From: Siphonobacter sp. BAB-5405 | GTDB lineage: Bacteria > Bacteroidota > Bacteroidia > Cytophagales > Spirosomataceae | NCBI RefSeq assembly: GCF_002872335.1 | Contig: NZ_NJAG01000018.1 | Location: 37,543 to 73,680, forward strand | Direction of reading: 5' to 3' | Length of the DNA stretch: 36,138 nt | Shown here: piece by piece, positions 17,800 to 25,830 of the stretch | Position numbering within the stretch: the first letter of the stretch is position 1 | How the letters are laid out: the number at the start of each line of letters is the position of its first letter | Notes under the pieces: generated by a model | Database searches by the model: none | What the model was told of the DNA's origin: nothing | Seen by the model: the letters and a program-made list of their open reading frames with translations, nothing else | Position numbers and translations under genes: made by a program

Positions 17800-17967
17800 T
17801 TTTCAATTTACGGTTTTCTGTTTTCAGTTAATGAAAAGGCCTGTCTTTGAGTATACTCCTCAAAGACAGGCCTTTCTTTGTGAAACATTGTGTCTTGGTG
17901 CCTTCGTGGCAAAGCATCCTTTCTAACACTGATCTATACTGAAAACAGAAAACCGTAAACTGAAAAC
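17799..17967. repeat. Intergenic element bounded by 30-bp inverted repeats
   Basis: The arm 17799-17828 pairs with 17938-17967 over 30 positions with a single mismatch. The left arm starts at the last base of the pafA stop codon, and the right arm ends just before the stop of the convergent oxidoreductase gene. The arms are built from the words ACTGAAAAC and AACCGTAAAC. The interior holds a 17-bp terminator hairpin and the segment TGTCTTGGTGCCTTCGTGGC, which resembles a widely dispersed repeat in Bacteroidota genomes (from memory). Confidence 0.75.
17835..17879. terminator. Bidirectional terminator between pafA and the oxidoreductase gene
   Basis: A perfect 17-bp stem (17835-17851 with 17859-17875) closes on a 7-base loop, with AAAA before it and TTTCTTTG around its end. 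It can end both convergent genes. Confidence 0.88.
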
Positions 17968-17970
17968 GGA

Positions 17971-19083
17971 TCAAAGTTTAAGATTCTCCTTTTTCCCCGA
18001 TTTCACCGCTGCATAGATCGCGTCGATAATCTTCAAATCTTTTACGCCTTCTTCACCATCGACAGGTACCATGGGTTGTTTACCCTGAAGAATAATCGCC
18101 GCCATTTCGTCCATCTGTACGGTCTGGTGCGTCACGATGGGCTGATTCAGTTCCCCTTTGTGGGTCCGGCCTTTGATGGGACCGTATCCTGTCGCGGGAA
18201 ACAATTCTGCGAAACCATTATCACCCGTCAGGAAGAAACGATCCAGGTTGTTGATGTTGTAACTCGACAGACAGGACGCTACGGCTCCGCCGGGAAAGCC
18301 CAGCTGGAACGTGATCGTTTCATCGACGCCTTCCTTGAATTTCTGCGGATCGGTTTTTGTCTCCTGAGCCGTCACCCAGATGGGTTCTTCGCCCACCATA
18401 TACCGCGAACCGTTGATGGCGTAAATCCCAATGTCCATCATGGCACCACCGCCCGCGAGTTGCTTGTTCATTCGCCACTGACTGGGGTCGCCGATTTTAA
18501 AGCCAGAAAGTCCCTGGAAGAAGGTAATTTTTCCGAGTTCACCCGCTTTTCGCATCCGCACGATTTCCAGCGTATGTGGCTCGAAGTGCATCCGATAACC
18601 TACCAGTAGCTTGACGTTGGCTTTCTTACAGGCTTCTACCATTTCCTGGCCTTCCTTGGCATTGATGGCCATCGGTTTTTCACAGATCACGTGCTTACCG
18701 GCCTTGGCTACACGAATGACCTGATCGTGGTGCAAGGCGTTGGGCGTAATGACGTAAACGGCATCGATGTCTGCATTATTCTTGATCTGGTCGAAGTTCT
18801 CGTAGTTATAACAGTTCTTTTCGGGAATCTTGTATTTCGACTGCCAGTCTTTAATCTTCGACGGCGTACCGCTGATAACGCCTACCAGTTTCGCCATTTT
18901 ACTGGATTGCATGGCCTCTGCCACGCGGCTACCGTAACCACCCAGACCCATAATGGCCACGCGTAAGACGGGGCCATCGTAGGGCTTGCTGTAAAATTCG
19001 TCCAGCGAAGTAGCCGTGGGCAAAAAAGGTAAGGTAATGGCCGAAGCCGTCAGCTTTTGTAGAAAGTCGCGACGTGAATGCAT
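17971..19083 (-). CDS. Gfo/Idh/MocA family oxidoreductase with Tat-like signal
   Basis: This is an NAD(P)-dependent sugar or glycoside oxidoreductase of 370 residues. The N terminus carries a twin-arginine pattern (SRRDFLQK, residues 3-10) and a hydrophobic stretch, as in many Bacteroidota members exported folded to the periplasm. The Rossmann loop GLGGYGS is at 46-52 and the family hallmark EKPMA at 135-139. GGGAMMDIGIYAINGSRY in the C-terminal alpha/beta domain holds the usual catalytic aspartate and tyrosine region. The substrate is unknown. It shares a convergent terminator with pafA and has no obvious operon partner; the next gene upstream is 188 bases away. Confidence 0.9.
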   Translation of the reverse strand: MHSRRDFLQKLTASAITLPFLPTATSLDEFYSKPYDGPVLRVAIMGLGGYGSRVAEAMQSSKMAKLVGVISGTPSKIKDWQSKYKIPEKNCYNYENFDQIKNNADIDAVYVITPNALHHDQVIRVAKAGKHVICEKPMAINAKEGQEMVEACKKANVKLLVGYRMHFEPHTLEIVRMRKAGELGKITFFQGLSGFKIGDPSQWRMNKQLAGGGAMMDIGIYAINGSRYMVGEEPIWVTAQETKTDPQKFKEGVDETITFQLGFPGGAVASCLSSYNINNLDRFFLTGDNGFAELFPATGYGPIKGRTHKGELNQPIVTHQTVQMDEMAAIILQGKQPMVPVDGEEGVKDLKIIDAIYAAVKSGKKENLKL

Positions 19084-19271
19084 AGAGAAATGTTTTAGCT
19101 TGAGGTTAAACAGGCGAGTCGGCGGACCGACGGATACGCACTCAAAAATGAGTTTTTCTTATTGAACCCTCAACACCTTTGGCGAAAATCCTGTACCAGC
19201 AATGAGTCTAAAACAATCGGTCTCCCAAAGACGTATCAATTTCCGCAGCAGCAGCGGTCAGAGCCAGGGGA

Positions 19272-20027
19272 CTACTTTAAAAACTTTAACGTCAACAGGT
19301 TGGTCAGTGAAGAAAAGAGTAGGGCTACACTATACGCCACCCATAGAGACGAATGCGGTAGTAACAAGCCCACGCCGTACAGAAAAGCCGCAAAACCAAA
19401 GCCGGAGCTAACCATTCCCCGCAGAATACGGGCACACTGGGCAGGCCCCTGCTGGATGTGCGTAAATACGGCCAGACAGGTCGTCATGATCGGAAAAGGA
19501 GTAAGCAGCCCACTCCAGACCGGGCCCGTCCAGGCCGCCAGTTGCGTAATTCCCGCGACAAAAACCGTGGCAACCAGCATCCGCAAAGGCAAATCAAAAC
19601 GTGGTGGAGGCGAAATATGCGTTGGAACAGCAGGCCGTGGAAACTTCCAGTAAATCAGTGCAATGAACACTAACAAAGCCACGAATAAAACGTGTATACT
19701 GCCCGAGTAAAACTGGCCCAGATACAACGAAACAAAAATCATCGCGTAGCATCCCATCAACAGGGGAAACCAGTGCAGGCGTGCGGCTCCTTTCGCGTAG
19801 AGCCAGGCAAAAGCATAGGTGGAAAAGCAGCCGAGAAGAGAACCCGCCGCCGACTGAGCCGCAAAACCCTTACTCTGTTCCAGAGCCAGAAAAATTGAAA
19901 TAGGACCCGCAATCCAGGGAAAACCACCCAGCCATCCGCCCACCACATTTCCCCAGCGACGGGCGGCCAGCGTAACGCCACCAATCAGCGAGGGCATGAG
20001 AATCAGTTTAAGGAGAAGGGTGGTCAT
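19272..20027 (-). CDS. Integral membrane protein of unknown function
   Basis: I do not recognise this 251-residue protein. It has about seven to eight hydrophobic segments: one at the N terminus (MTTLLLKLILMPSLIGGVTL), others near residues 30-48, 55-75, 85-100, 108-125, 150-172, 175-190 and 205-245. A conserved-looking GGWLGGFPWIAGPISIFLAL motif follows the first segment, and a proline-rich cytoplasmic or periplasmic loop (about 130-145) splits two halves. This could be two repeats of four helices, as in small transporters, but that is speculation. The ATG at 20025-20027 is the only good start. No partner gene is evident; it stands apart on both sides. Confidence 0.75.
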   Translation of the reverse strand: MTTLLLKLILMPSLIGGVTLAARRWGNVVGGWLGGFPWIAGPISIFLALEQSKGFAAQSAAGSLLGCFSTYAFAWLYAKGAARLHWFPLLMGCYAMIFVSLYLGQFYSGSIHVLFVALLVFIALIYWKFPRPAVPTHISPPPRFDLPLRMLVATVFVAGITQLAAWTGPVWSGLLTPFPIMTTCLAVFTHIQQGPAQCARILRGMVSSGFGFAAFLYGVGLLLPHSSLWVAYSVALLFSSLTNLLTLKFLK

Positions 20028-20103
20028 GGCAGGTAAGAAAGGCGTTTGATCGAGTTTGAGTTAGTTGGATGGGTTTCAAAAGTTTAACGTATTAAAACCC
20101 TCA

Positions 20104-20149
20104 AACCCCGAAGGGGTTCAATCGAATTAGCCAGGGGTACAACCCCTGG
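20104..20149 (+). repeat. 46-bp double-hairpin dispersed repeat, copy B
   Basis: The first hairpin is AACCCC-GAA-GGGGTT (20104-20118). The second is CCAGGGGT-ACA-ACCCCTGG (20131-20149), a different sequence but at the same offset of 27 bases as in copies A and C. The surrounding gap (20028-20336) also holds GTTTGA/GGTTTCAAAAG-like words and the thyA terminator, but no gene. Confidence 0.75.
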
Positions 20150-20274
20150 TCCTGTCACGGTAATGGGCAACCTGATACGTTCATCTTTTTACGTTGGTTA
20201 ACCACACTACTCCTGGTTTTGCTAAAAACAGGTGCAAGTTCTAGATCTTATACCAAGAAAAGCCCCAAGCATAC

Positions 20275-20314
20275 CAACAAAAAGCCACGAGACAACGTCG
20301 TATCCCGTGGCTTT
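20275..20314 (-). terminator. Terminator after thyA
   Basis: AAAGCCACG (20281-20289) pairs with CGTGGCTTT (20306-20314). Read on the minus strand, the hairpin ends in a T-run (20278-20285) just past the thyA stop. Confidence 0.75.
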
Positions 20315-20336
20315 ATCACAACGCTGTAGTCCTGAC

Positions 20337-21131
20337 TTATACCGCAACCGGAGCCTTGATGGCTGGCCAGGGATCGTAGTTTTCCAGCTTGAAATCTTCG
20401 TATTTAAATTCAAATAAGTCGGTCACGTCCGGATTTAGTCGCATGGTAGGCAGGGGTCGTGGTTCGCGACTCAATTGTAGCTCTACCTGTTCGAGGTGAT
20501 TGAGGTACAGGTGCGTATCGCCACCCGTCCAGATGAAATCGCCGAGTTCGAGGTTCGTGACCTGAGCAATCATCATTGTCAGCAACGCGTAGCTGGCAAT
20601 GTTGAATGGTACGCCCAGGAACACATCCGCACTGCGTTGGTACAACTGGCAGGAAAGTTTGTTATCAGCTACGTAAAACTGAAACAGGGCATGGCAGGGT
20701 TGCAAGGCCATCTGTCCAAGGTCCGCAGGGTTCCAGGCTGAAACCAGGATACGACGGGAATCGGGTGATTTGCGGAGCAGATCCACGGCCTGGGTAATCT
20801 GGTCAATAATCTGACCGTCGGGCCCTTCCCAGCTCCGCCACTGTTTGCCGTATACGGGACCGAGGTTTCCTTCGGCGTCGGCCCATTCATCCCAGATGCT
20901 TACGCCGTTTTCTTTCAGGTATTGAATATTGGTTTCGCCTTTCAGGAACCACAAAAGTTCATGAATGATCGATTTGGTATGGACCTTCTTCGTCGTAACC
21001 AGGGGAAATCCCTCGGCCAGATTGAATCGCATCTGGTAGCCAAATACGGAAATGGTGCCCGTGCCGGTACGATCCGTTTTTCGGGTACCGTGGTCAAGAA
21101 TATGCTGAAGTAGATCCTGGTATTGTTTCAT
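20337..21131 (-). CDS. thyA: Thymidylate synthase
   Basis: ThyA methylates dUMP to dTMP with methylene-tetrahydrofolate, in the cytosol. From the ATG at 21129-21131 the protein has 264 residues, the same length as the E. coli enzyme. The catalytic cysteine C146 in [11 protein letters not shown] falls at the same number. Other hallmarks are the phosphate-binding [24 protein letters not shown], and the substrate region GDTHLYLNH. The frame is open 22 codons further upstream, but that part runs over a promoter-like box and resembles nothing. No folA (dihydrofolate reductase) gene follows, which differs from many genomes. It has its own putative promoter and terminator. Confidence 0.97.
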   Translation of the reverse strand: MKQYQDLLQHILDHGTRKTDRTGTGTISVFGYQMRFNLAEGFPLVTTKKVHTKSIIHELLWFLKGETNIQYLKENGVSIWDEWADAEGNLGPVYGKQWRSWEGPDGQIIDQITQAVDLLRKSPDSRRILVSAWNPADLGQMALQPCHALFQFYVADNKLSCQLYQRSADVFLGVPFNIASYALLTMMIAQVTNLELGDFIWTGGDTHLYLNHLEQVELQLSREPRPLPTMRLNPDVTDLFEFKYEDFKLENYDPWPAIKAPVAV

Positions 21132-21185
21132 TGATACTGGTGCTGAACGTCGGTTGACTCCTTCTGGAAGTCTGGGTTCAGGCGG

Positions 21186-21193
21186 CAAAGGTA
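21186..21193 (-). promoter_or_regulatory. Putative -7 box of the thyA promoter
   Basis: On the minus strand the sequence reads TACCTTTG, a strong match to TAnnTTTG. It lies 55 bases before the thyA ATG, just past the osmC stop codon. No clear -33 element is seen. Confidence 0.5.
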
Positions 21194-21207
21194 ACACTTC
21201 TTAAACT

Positions 21208-21669
21208 TTACTCAGCCAGACTATCCGCCTGAATTTCCTGAGGACTCAGCCCTTCGATACTCACCGAATGAGTGATTTCCGCAGACTGAGCAAACTGAGC
21301 CGTAGCCGAGCAGTATTTTTCCATGGAAAGTTTGATGGCCCGTTCGGCTTTTTCCTCACTAACGTTGCCTTTAATGGAAAAATGCACATTAATCTTCCGG
21401 AAGGGACTCATCTCCGTGCCTTCAATTTTTTCCCGTTCTCCCGAAACACTCACCTTCACATCGTCAATTTGCAGACGCTGTTTTTTCAGAATCAGAATGA
21501 CATCAATAGCCGAGCAACCGCCCAGCCCCATCAGCAGAAGTTCCATGGGTCGAACACCGGCATTATGACCGCCCACGGCTTCTGAAGCATCTATGGAAAC
21601 TTTGGCCTCCGAAGAGCCGGAAGCCTGAAAATGAAAGGCGTCATCAACGCGAACTAATTCAACTTGCAT
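21208..21669 (-). CDS. OsmC family protein (peroxiredoxin-like)
   Basis: OsmC/Ohr proteins reduce organic or inorganic hydroperoxides using two cysteines. This 153-residue protein has the first cysteine C52 in LMGLGGCSAIDV and the second at C120 in SMEKYCSAT, the correct positions for a working pair. The long helix carrying C52 (about 42-66) and the beta-strand N terminus fit the family. This subtype (GGCSAIDV) is closer to the general OsmC/YhfA group than to Ohr. It lies upstream of thyA but is separated from it by a promoter-like box. A putative -7 box lies 60-70 bases before its start. Confidence 0.9.
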   Translation of the reverse strand: MQVELVRVDDAFHFQASGSSEAKVSIDASEAVGGHNAGVRPMELLLMGLGGCSAIDVILILKKQRLQIDDVKVSVSGEREKIEGTEMSPFRKINVHFSIKGNVSEEKAERAIKLSMEKYCSATAQFAQSAEITHSVSIEGLSPQEIQADSLAE

Positions 21670-21731
21670 GATAGGAGGGATTTTACCGTTTTAGGTCTAC
21701 CTGTTTCAACACTGGATTAACAACGTTCCTG

Positions 21732-21739
21732 CAAAAGTA
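21732..21739 (-). promoter_or_regulatory. Putative -7 box of the osmC promoter
   Basis: The minus strand reads TACTTTTG, matching TAnnTTTG, 63-70 bases before the osmC ATG. A -33 TTTG is not clear. Confidence 0.45.
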
Positions 21740-21800
21740 GTTTGCTTGTCCTGTTAATTGGTATGGGAAGGTTCATCGTTTAATGAAACGCTGCTCTACT

Positions 21801-21930
21801 GGTGCAGGTTTCCAAACCTGTACCTATAACTCGGCAGGTTCTTACCTGCCTTCTCCGTCTAAATGAACTAGGTGATAATCCGGCAGTTGAAAACTGCCAG
21901 ATGGTGGGTACAAGTTTGGAAACTTGCACC
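21801..21930. repeat. Four-hairpin cluster upstream of osmC
   Basis: H1 (21801-21824) centres on CAGGTTT-CC-AAACCTG. H2 (21833-21850) is GGCAGGT-TCTT-ACCTGCC. H3 (21882-21898) is GGCAGTT-GAA-AACTGCC. H4 (21907-21930) centres on CAAGTTT-GG-AAACTTG. H4 is the reverse complement of H1 apart from one base pair changed on both sides of the stem, a compensatory change. Copy C of the 46-bp repeat follows. The 437-base gap (21670-22106) holds no gene. Confidence 0.8.
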
Positions 21931-21956
21931 TGTCGTCCCTACTTCAAGCGTGTACT

Positions 21957-22002
21957 AACCCCGTAGGGGTTAAATCTCAATAGCCCCGTATGCAATGCGG
22001 GG
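21957..22002 (+). repeat. 46-bp double-hairpin dispersed repeat, copy C
   Basis: The first hairpin is AACCCC-GTA-GGGGTT (21957-21971). The second, CCCCGTAT-GCA-ATGCGGGG (21984-22002), is nearly the same as in copy A and has the same 27-base offset. It lies between the TPR gene's stop codon and the four-hairpin cluster. Confidence 0.78.
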
Positions 22003-22106
22003 TACGAGTAGCTAACGTTCACGTCCGTAGCAAATGAATGCAAATACTACAGCTAACCGACTTCACGCACAACAGTTCAACTCTACACTCAAAACAATAC
22101 GCCTCC

Positions 22107-24227
22107 TCACACTGGACACTCCGTACTCCCCCGATTCTTCGACTTTCGCGGCGACTTCAACGATTTCCCTTTCGGATACGTGTATTCACGCGGCTGTCGT
22201 GGGACGGGTTCGGGTTTCGGCGGTTCGGGTATGGACTGAAAATCGAAGAAAGTCTGAAACTCCAGGGGTTTACCCGCGTCGGCCTTGATGGGAAAGCGGG
22301 GTTGCCCTTCAAACTCGTAGGTGTTGTATTGATAATCAAACAGATAAACGGTAATGTAGCCGTCTTTGCTGTACTTGCGGGCAATGGCGTTCGGTGAAAT
22401 AAACGATTCCGCTCGCAGGTACTTACCCCGCGTAGTCAGTGAATCCGGATAATCGCTTCGGTAGAGTTTAGCCCGATTGTAAAGGAAAGAAAAATTGGTG
22501 GAATCGAGTTGCAGGGCTGTGGTGATGTAGTAATACGAGTAGCGTTTCTGCTTGGTTCCCGCGTACAAAACGCCGAGATTATTGATGGCCGTTTTGCTCA
22601 GATAGCCATTGTAATTGGCTACAGCCTTATCGTTCTGGTTAAGAATGCGGTACACGTTACCGATATTATTCCGGTAATAGCCCCCCGCCGTATCGATGGA
22701 CATCGCCCGTTGAAAGTCAGCCAGCGATTTTTTGTAAGAACCCTGAGCTTCCGTTTCTTTCTTTTCAAATTCCAGTTGCAGGCCCCGGTACGATTGCGTA
22801 ATCCCCCGGTTGTTATACAGCATCGGCTGTCGGGGATTTTTCAGTAGTAAACTATCGTAACGTACCAACGCTTCGGGAATACGGTCGCGTTGCAAGTCAG
22901 TGATGGCTACGCCGTTATGAGCATTGATATTGCCGGGATCGAGCTGAATGGCCCGTTTATAATCGTCAGAAGCGTCATTAAATTGCTCAATGTTCAACTG
23001 AAAATTTCCCCGGTTGGTTAGCAGTCCGGCGTGATTGGGCTCGCGTTTCAAAGCCTCGTTCACGTTTCGATGGGCCAGTTGAAAATCGCCCAGTCCCCGG
23101 TAGGCTTCGCTCAATCCGGCGTATACGGCCGTTTCGTTAGGTTTCGACTTTTGAGCATTTTCAAATTCCGCCAGGGCATTACGGTACTTTTTCAGGCGAA
23201 TCAGCGTAAAGCCCCGGCAAAGGTAAAAATCCGCGTAGTCCGGATTATCCGGATTGATGATGTGGGCACTCGCCGCGAAATCTTTCCAGGCTTCAGCGTA
23301 GCGTCCCAGTCGGTAATAGGCCATCGCCCGTCCTAATCGACCCGGAGCATAGGTTGAATCATAGCTAATAGCCCGCTGATACTGAGCCAGAGCCTTGCCG
23401 TCCTGGTGCTGGCCAATCAGGATATGGCCCATGCCCGTAGCCGCTTCGGCGGAGTTGGGACGGATGCGTAATACCCGTTGAAAAGCAGCCCCCGCGGCAG
23501 CGTAATCACCCTTCCGGTAGTGCGTATAGGCCATGCCCAGGTGAGCCAGATATCCTTCCCGGCCACCCGCATCCAGGTATTCCTGAAAAACCTGTAGAGC
23601 TTCTTCGGGCTGATTTAGGGCCAGATGGGCGTGGCCGAGGCGTAAGAGTACCTGCGTGTCGGCTCCATCCTGACGAGCCTGCTGAAAGTTTCGTACAGCT
23701 TCATCCCAGCGGTTTTGAGCCGCCATCAACTGGCCTAATGCAAGCCGGGATTTAGGATCGGTACTCACCGATTGTTGCAAGTAGCGTTCAATGTGCGGGT
23801 ACACATCCGCTTTTTCCGGAGCAGATCGCCATAGGGCAACGGCCTGATTGTAGAACAGAGCATCCGAATTTTCGGGCGTAGCCGGCGTGGTTCGGAAATA
23901 AGTCAGGGCTTCCGAAAAACGGCCCTGCTGACCAGCAATGAGTCCTTTCTGTAAGCCTACATTGGCAAAGGGCAGGGATGTAGTCAGCCACTGTTTCGCC
24001 TGGTCGGGGTGGCCCTGAGCTAGTTCGACCAAAGCCATGTTGTAGCGAAGTGTATCCCTTGCTTCGACCTGCAACGCTCCTTTAAGCAGGGGAGCGGCCC
24101 GGTCGTAGCGACCGCGTTTGGCGAGTTCGGCGGCTAGATTATTTAGTTTACGTAGTGAATCCGTACGGGTTTGGGCCGTACCGACATGCACCACAAAAAG
24201 TAAACCAAGGACTAGCCAGCGAAGCAT
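22107..24227 (-). CDS. Secreted TPR-repeat protein, function unknown
   Basis: This 706-residue protein has a signal peptide (MLRWLVLGLLFVVHVGTAQ). About a dozen to fifteen tetratricopeptide repeats span roughly residues 30-590, as seen in repeated blocks such as ALAQYQRAISYDSTYAPGRL and ALKREPNHAGLLTNRGNFQL. TPR arrays bind protein partners; no enzymatic domain is seen. The last 110 residues lack repeats and contain a beta-rich stretch (YITVYLFDYQYNTYEFEG) and a basic, proline-rich tail that ends in STECPV. The ATG at 24225-24227 is preferred over the in-frame TTG at 24239 because it starts the signal peptide. It is probably a periplasmic or outer-membrane-associated scaffold. No operon partner is obvious; cca ends 82 bases upstream. 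Confidence 0.85.
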   Translation of the reverse strand: MLRWLVLGLLFVVHVGTAQTRTDSLRKLNNLAAELAKRGRYDRAAPLLKGALQVEARDTLRYNMALVELAQGHPDQAKQWLTTSLPFANVGLQKGLIAGQQGRFSEALTYFRTTPATPENSDALFYNQAVALWRSAPEKADVYPHIERYLQQSVSTDPKSRLALGQLMAAQNRWDEAVRNFQQARQDGADTQVLLRLGHAHLALNQPEEALQVFQEYLDAGGREGYLAHLGMAYTHYRKGDYAAAGAAFQRVLRIRPNSAEAATGMGHILIGQHQDGKALAQYQRAISYDSTYAPGRLGRAMAYYRLGRYAEAWKDFAASAHIINPDNPDYADFYLCRGFTLIRLKKYRNALAEFENAQKSKPNETAVYAGLSEAYRGLGDFQLAHRNVNEALKREPNHAGLLTNRGNFQLNIEQFNDASDDYKRAIQLDPGNINAHNGVAITDLQRDRIPEALVRYDSLLLKNPRQPMLYNNRGITQSYRGLQLEFEKKETEAQGSYKKSLADFQRAMSIDTAGGYYRNNIGNVYRILNQNDKAVANYNGYLSKTAINNLGVLYAGTKQKRYSYYYITTALQLDSTNFSFLYNRAKLYRSDYPDSLTTRGKYLRAESFISPNAIARKYSKDGYITVYLFDYQYNTYEFEGQPRFPIKADAGKPLEFQTFFDFQSIPEPPKPEPVPRQPREYTYPKGKSLKSPRKSKNRGSTECPV

Positions 24228-24309
24228 TCGTACTAACAAATTTCGGGATCGGAATCAGGCGTGAAATCCGCAGGAATGAGAAAAAAGGAATTTATAAATT
24301 AACGATATT

Positions 24310-25764
24310 TTACGATTCTTGGTCTTTCCGAGGAGCTGGCGGCGTCAATTCTTTTACGGGTTGAAAGCCCAGAGCAGCTCCGGCTTCGAGCATAAACGGA
24401 TACGCATGAGCCCAGTCGTTGGGTAATGTACCCTCCAGGATAGCCTCCCGAATGGTATTTTTTAATTGACCGACTTCTTTAGACGGCCCCAGCCCAAAGA
24501 CGTCCATGATCATTTCGCCGGTGATGATGGGTTGGAATTGGCGAAGCTGGTCCCGCTCTTCCACTTCCTTCATCAGGGCTTCCACTTTATCAAAATTAGC
24601 AAGGTACCGTTTCACCCGGTTGCCGTCTTTGGACGTAATGTCCGCCCGGCATAACCGCATCAGATCGTCGAGATCGTCCCCGGCTTCCACCATCACCCGG
24701 CGAAGGGCCGAATCGGTAATTCCGTCTTTAGCCAGGGCAATGGGCCGCAGGTGCAAACGAACGAGCTTCTGTACCTTCCGCATTTCTTCGCCCAATGGCA
24801 AACGGAATTTCCGGAAAATAGTAGGTACCATGCGGGCTCCCATCTCTTCGTGTCCGTGGAAAGTCCAGCCGATTTTGGGGTGAAAACGTTTCGTTGCCGG
24901 TTTTGCAATGTCGTGCAGAACCGCCGCCCAGCGAACCCACAGATCATCGCTGGTTCGGCACACGTTGTCGAGTACCTGTAACGTATGATAAAAATTGTCC
25001 TTATGCCCTTTGCCGTCAATTTGCTCAGCTCCTTTCAAGGCCACAAAGTCGGGGAAAATCAGATTCAGTAGTCCAGCAATTTCCAGCAGTTTAAAGCCGT
25101 AGGAAGGCGTGGGGGTACGTAAAATCTTATTCAGCTCATCGGTAATCCGTTCCTGCGAAATGATTTCGATGCGGGGGGCGGTCTGCTCCAGGCCCGTAAA
25201 GGTATCCGGGTCAATATCGAAGTTCAGCTGCGTAGCGAATCGAATGGCACGCAGCATTCGCAGAGGATCATCCGAAAAGGTAATCGCTGGATCCAAAGGT
25301 GTACGGATGATTTTCCGGCGTAAATCCGTCTGTCCGTCAAAAGGATCAATTAACGTACCAAAATCGTTCGGATTCAGCGAAAGAGCCAGGGCATTGATGG
25401 TAAAATCCCGCCGATTCTGGTCGTCTTCCAGCGTGCCATCTTCCACAACGGGCTTGCGGGAATCGGAACGATACGACTCTTTCCGGGCTCCGACAAATTC
25501 GACTTCCCAGCCGTCGAACTTGACCTGGGCAGTACCAAAATTTTTATAGACGGCCAGCGAGACGTGTTCGCGACCAGCGTTTTTCGCGACCTGTTCAGCG
25601 AGAGCAATACCGCTACCTACGCAAACAATGTCAATATCTTTCGAAGGACGGTTCAGTAATAAATCCCGTACGTAGCCTCCAATGACGTAGGCAGGAACGT
25701 TGAGTTCCGCCGCCGAACGGGCAATAATCGGAAATACGGGATGATTTTTAAGGTGTTCAGTCAT
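24310..25764 (-). CDS. cca: CCA tRNA nucleotidyltransferase / poly(A) polymerase-type with HD domain
   Basis: This enzyme probably adds or repairs the 3'-CCA of tRNA. The 484-residue protein begins with the class II nucleotidyltransferase head: GGYVRDLL (29-36), and the catalytic pair D43/D45 in SKDIDIVCVG. The conserved DFTINAL and RMLRAIRFATQL segments follow. A C-terminal HD phosphohydrolase domain is visible as LHDIAKPATKRF with GHEEMGARM. The ATG at 25762-25764 is chosen because it follows the Sua5-like gene by 66 bases and precedes the conserved start; the frame is open 13 codons further. The same-strand YrdC-fold gene upstream may be co-transcribed, giving a tRNA-related pair. Confidence 0.93.
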   Translation of the reverse strand: MTEHLKNHPVFPIIARSAAELNVPAYVIGGYVRDLLLNRPSKDIDIVCVGSGIALAEQVAKNAGREHVSLAVYKNFGTAQVKFDGWEVEFVGARKESYRSDSRKPVVEDGTLEDDQNRRDFTINALALSLNPNDFGTLIDPFDGQTDLRRKIIRTPLDPAITFSDDPLRMLRAIRFATQLNFDIDPDTFTGLEQTAPRIEIISQERITDELNKILRTPTPSYGFKLLEIAGLLNLIFPDFVALKGAEQIDGKGHKDNFYHTLQVLDNVCRTSDDLWVRWAAVLHDIAKPATKRFHPKIGWTFHGHEEMGARMVPTIFRKFRLPLGEEMRKVQKLVRLHLRPIALAKDGITDSALRRVMVEAGDDLDDLMRLCRADITSKDGNRVKRYLANFDKVEALMKEVEERDQLRQFQPIITGEMIMDVFGLGPSKEVGQLKNTIREAILEGTLPNDWAHAYPFMLEAGAALGFQPVKELTPPAPRKDQES

Positions 25765-25830
25765 GTGAACCGGGTAATTGAGAATCCGGAAGGGCGTTGG
25801 CATCCTCCGGAATTCCAGTATTCAATCAAA

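Noticed and set aside
21801-22002. Cluster of short palindromes that could suggest a CRISPR array
   Set aside because: There is no constant repeat with regular spacers and no cas gene in the window; the units are different hairpins.
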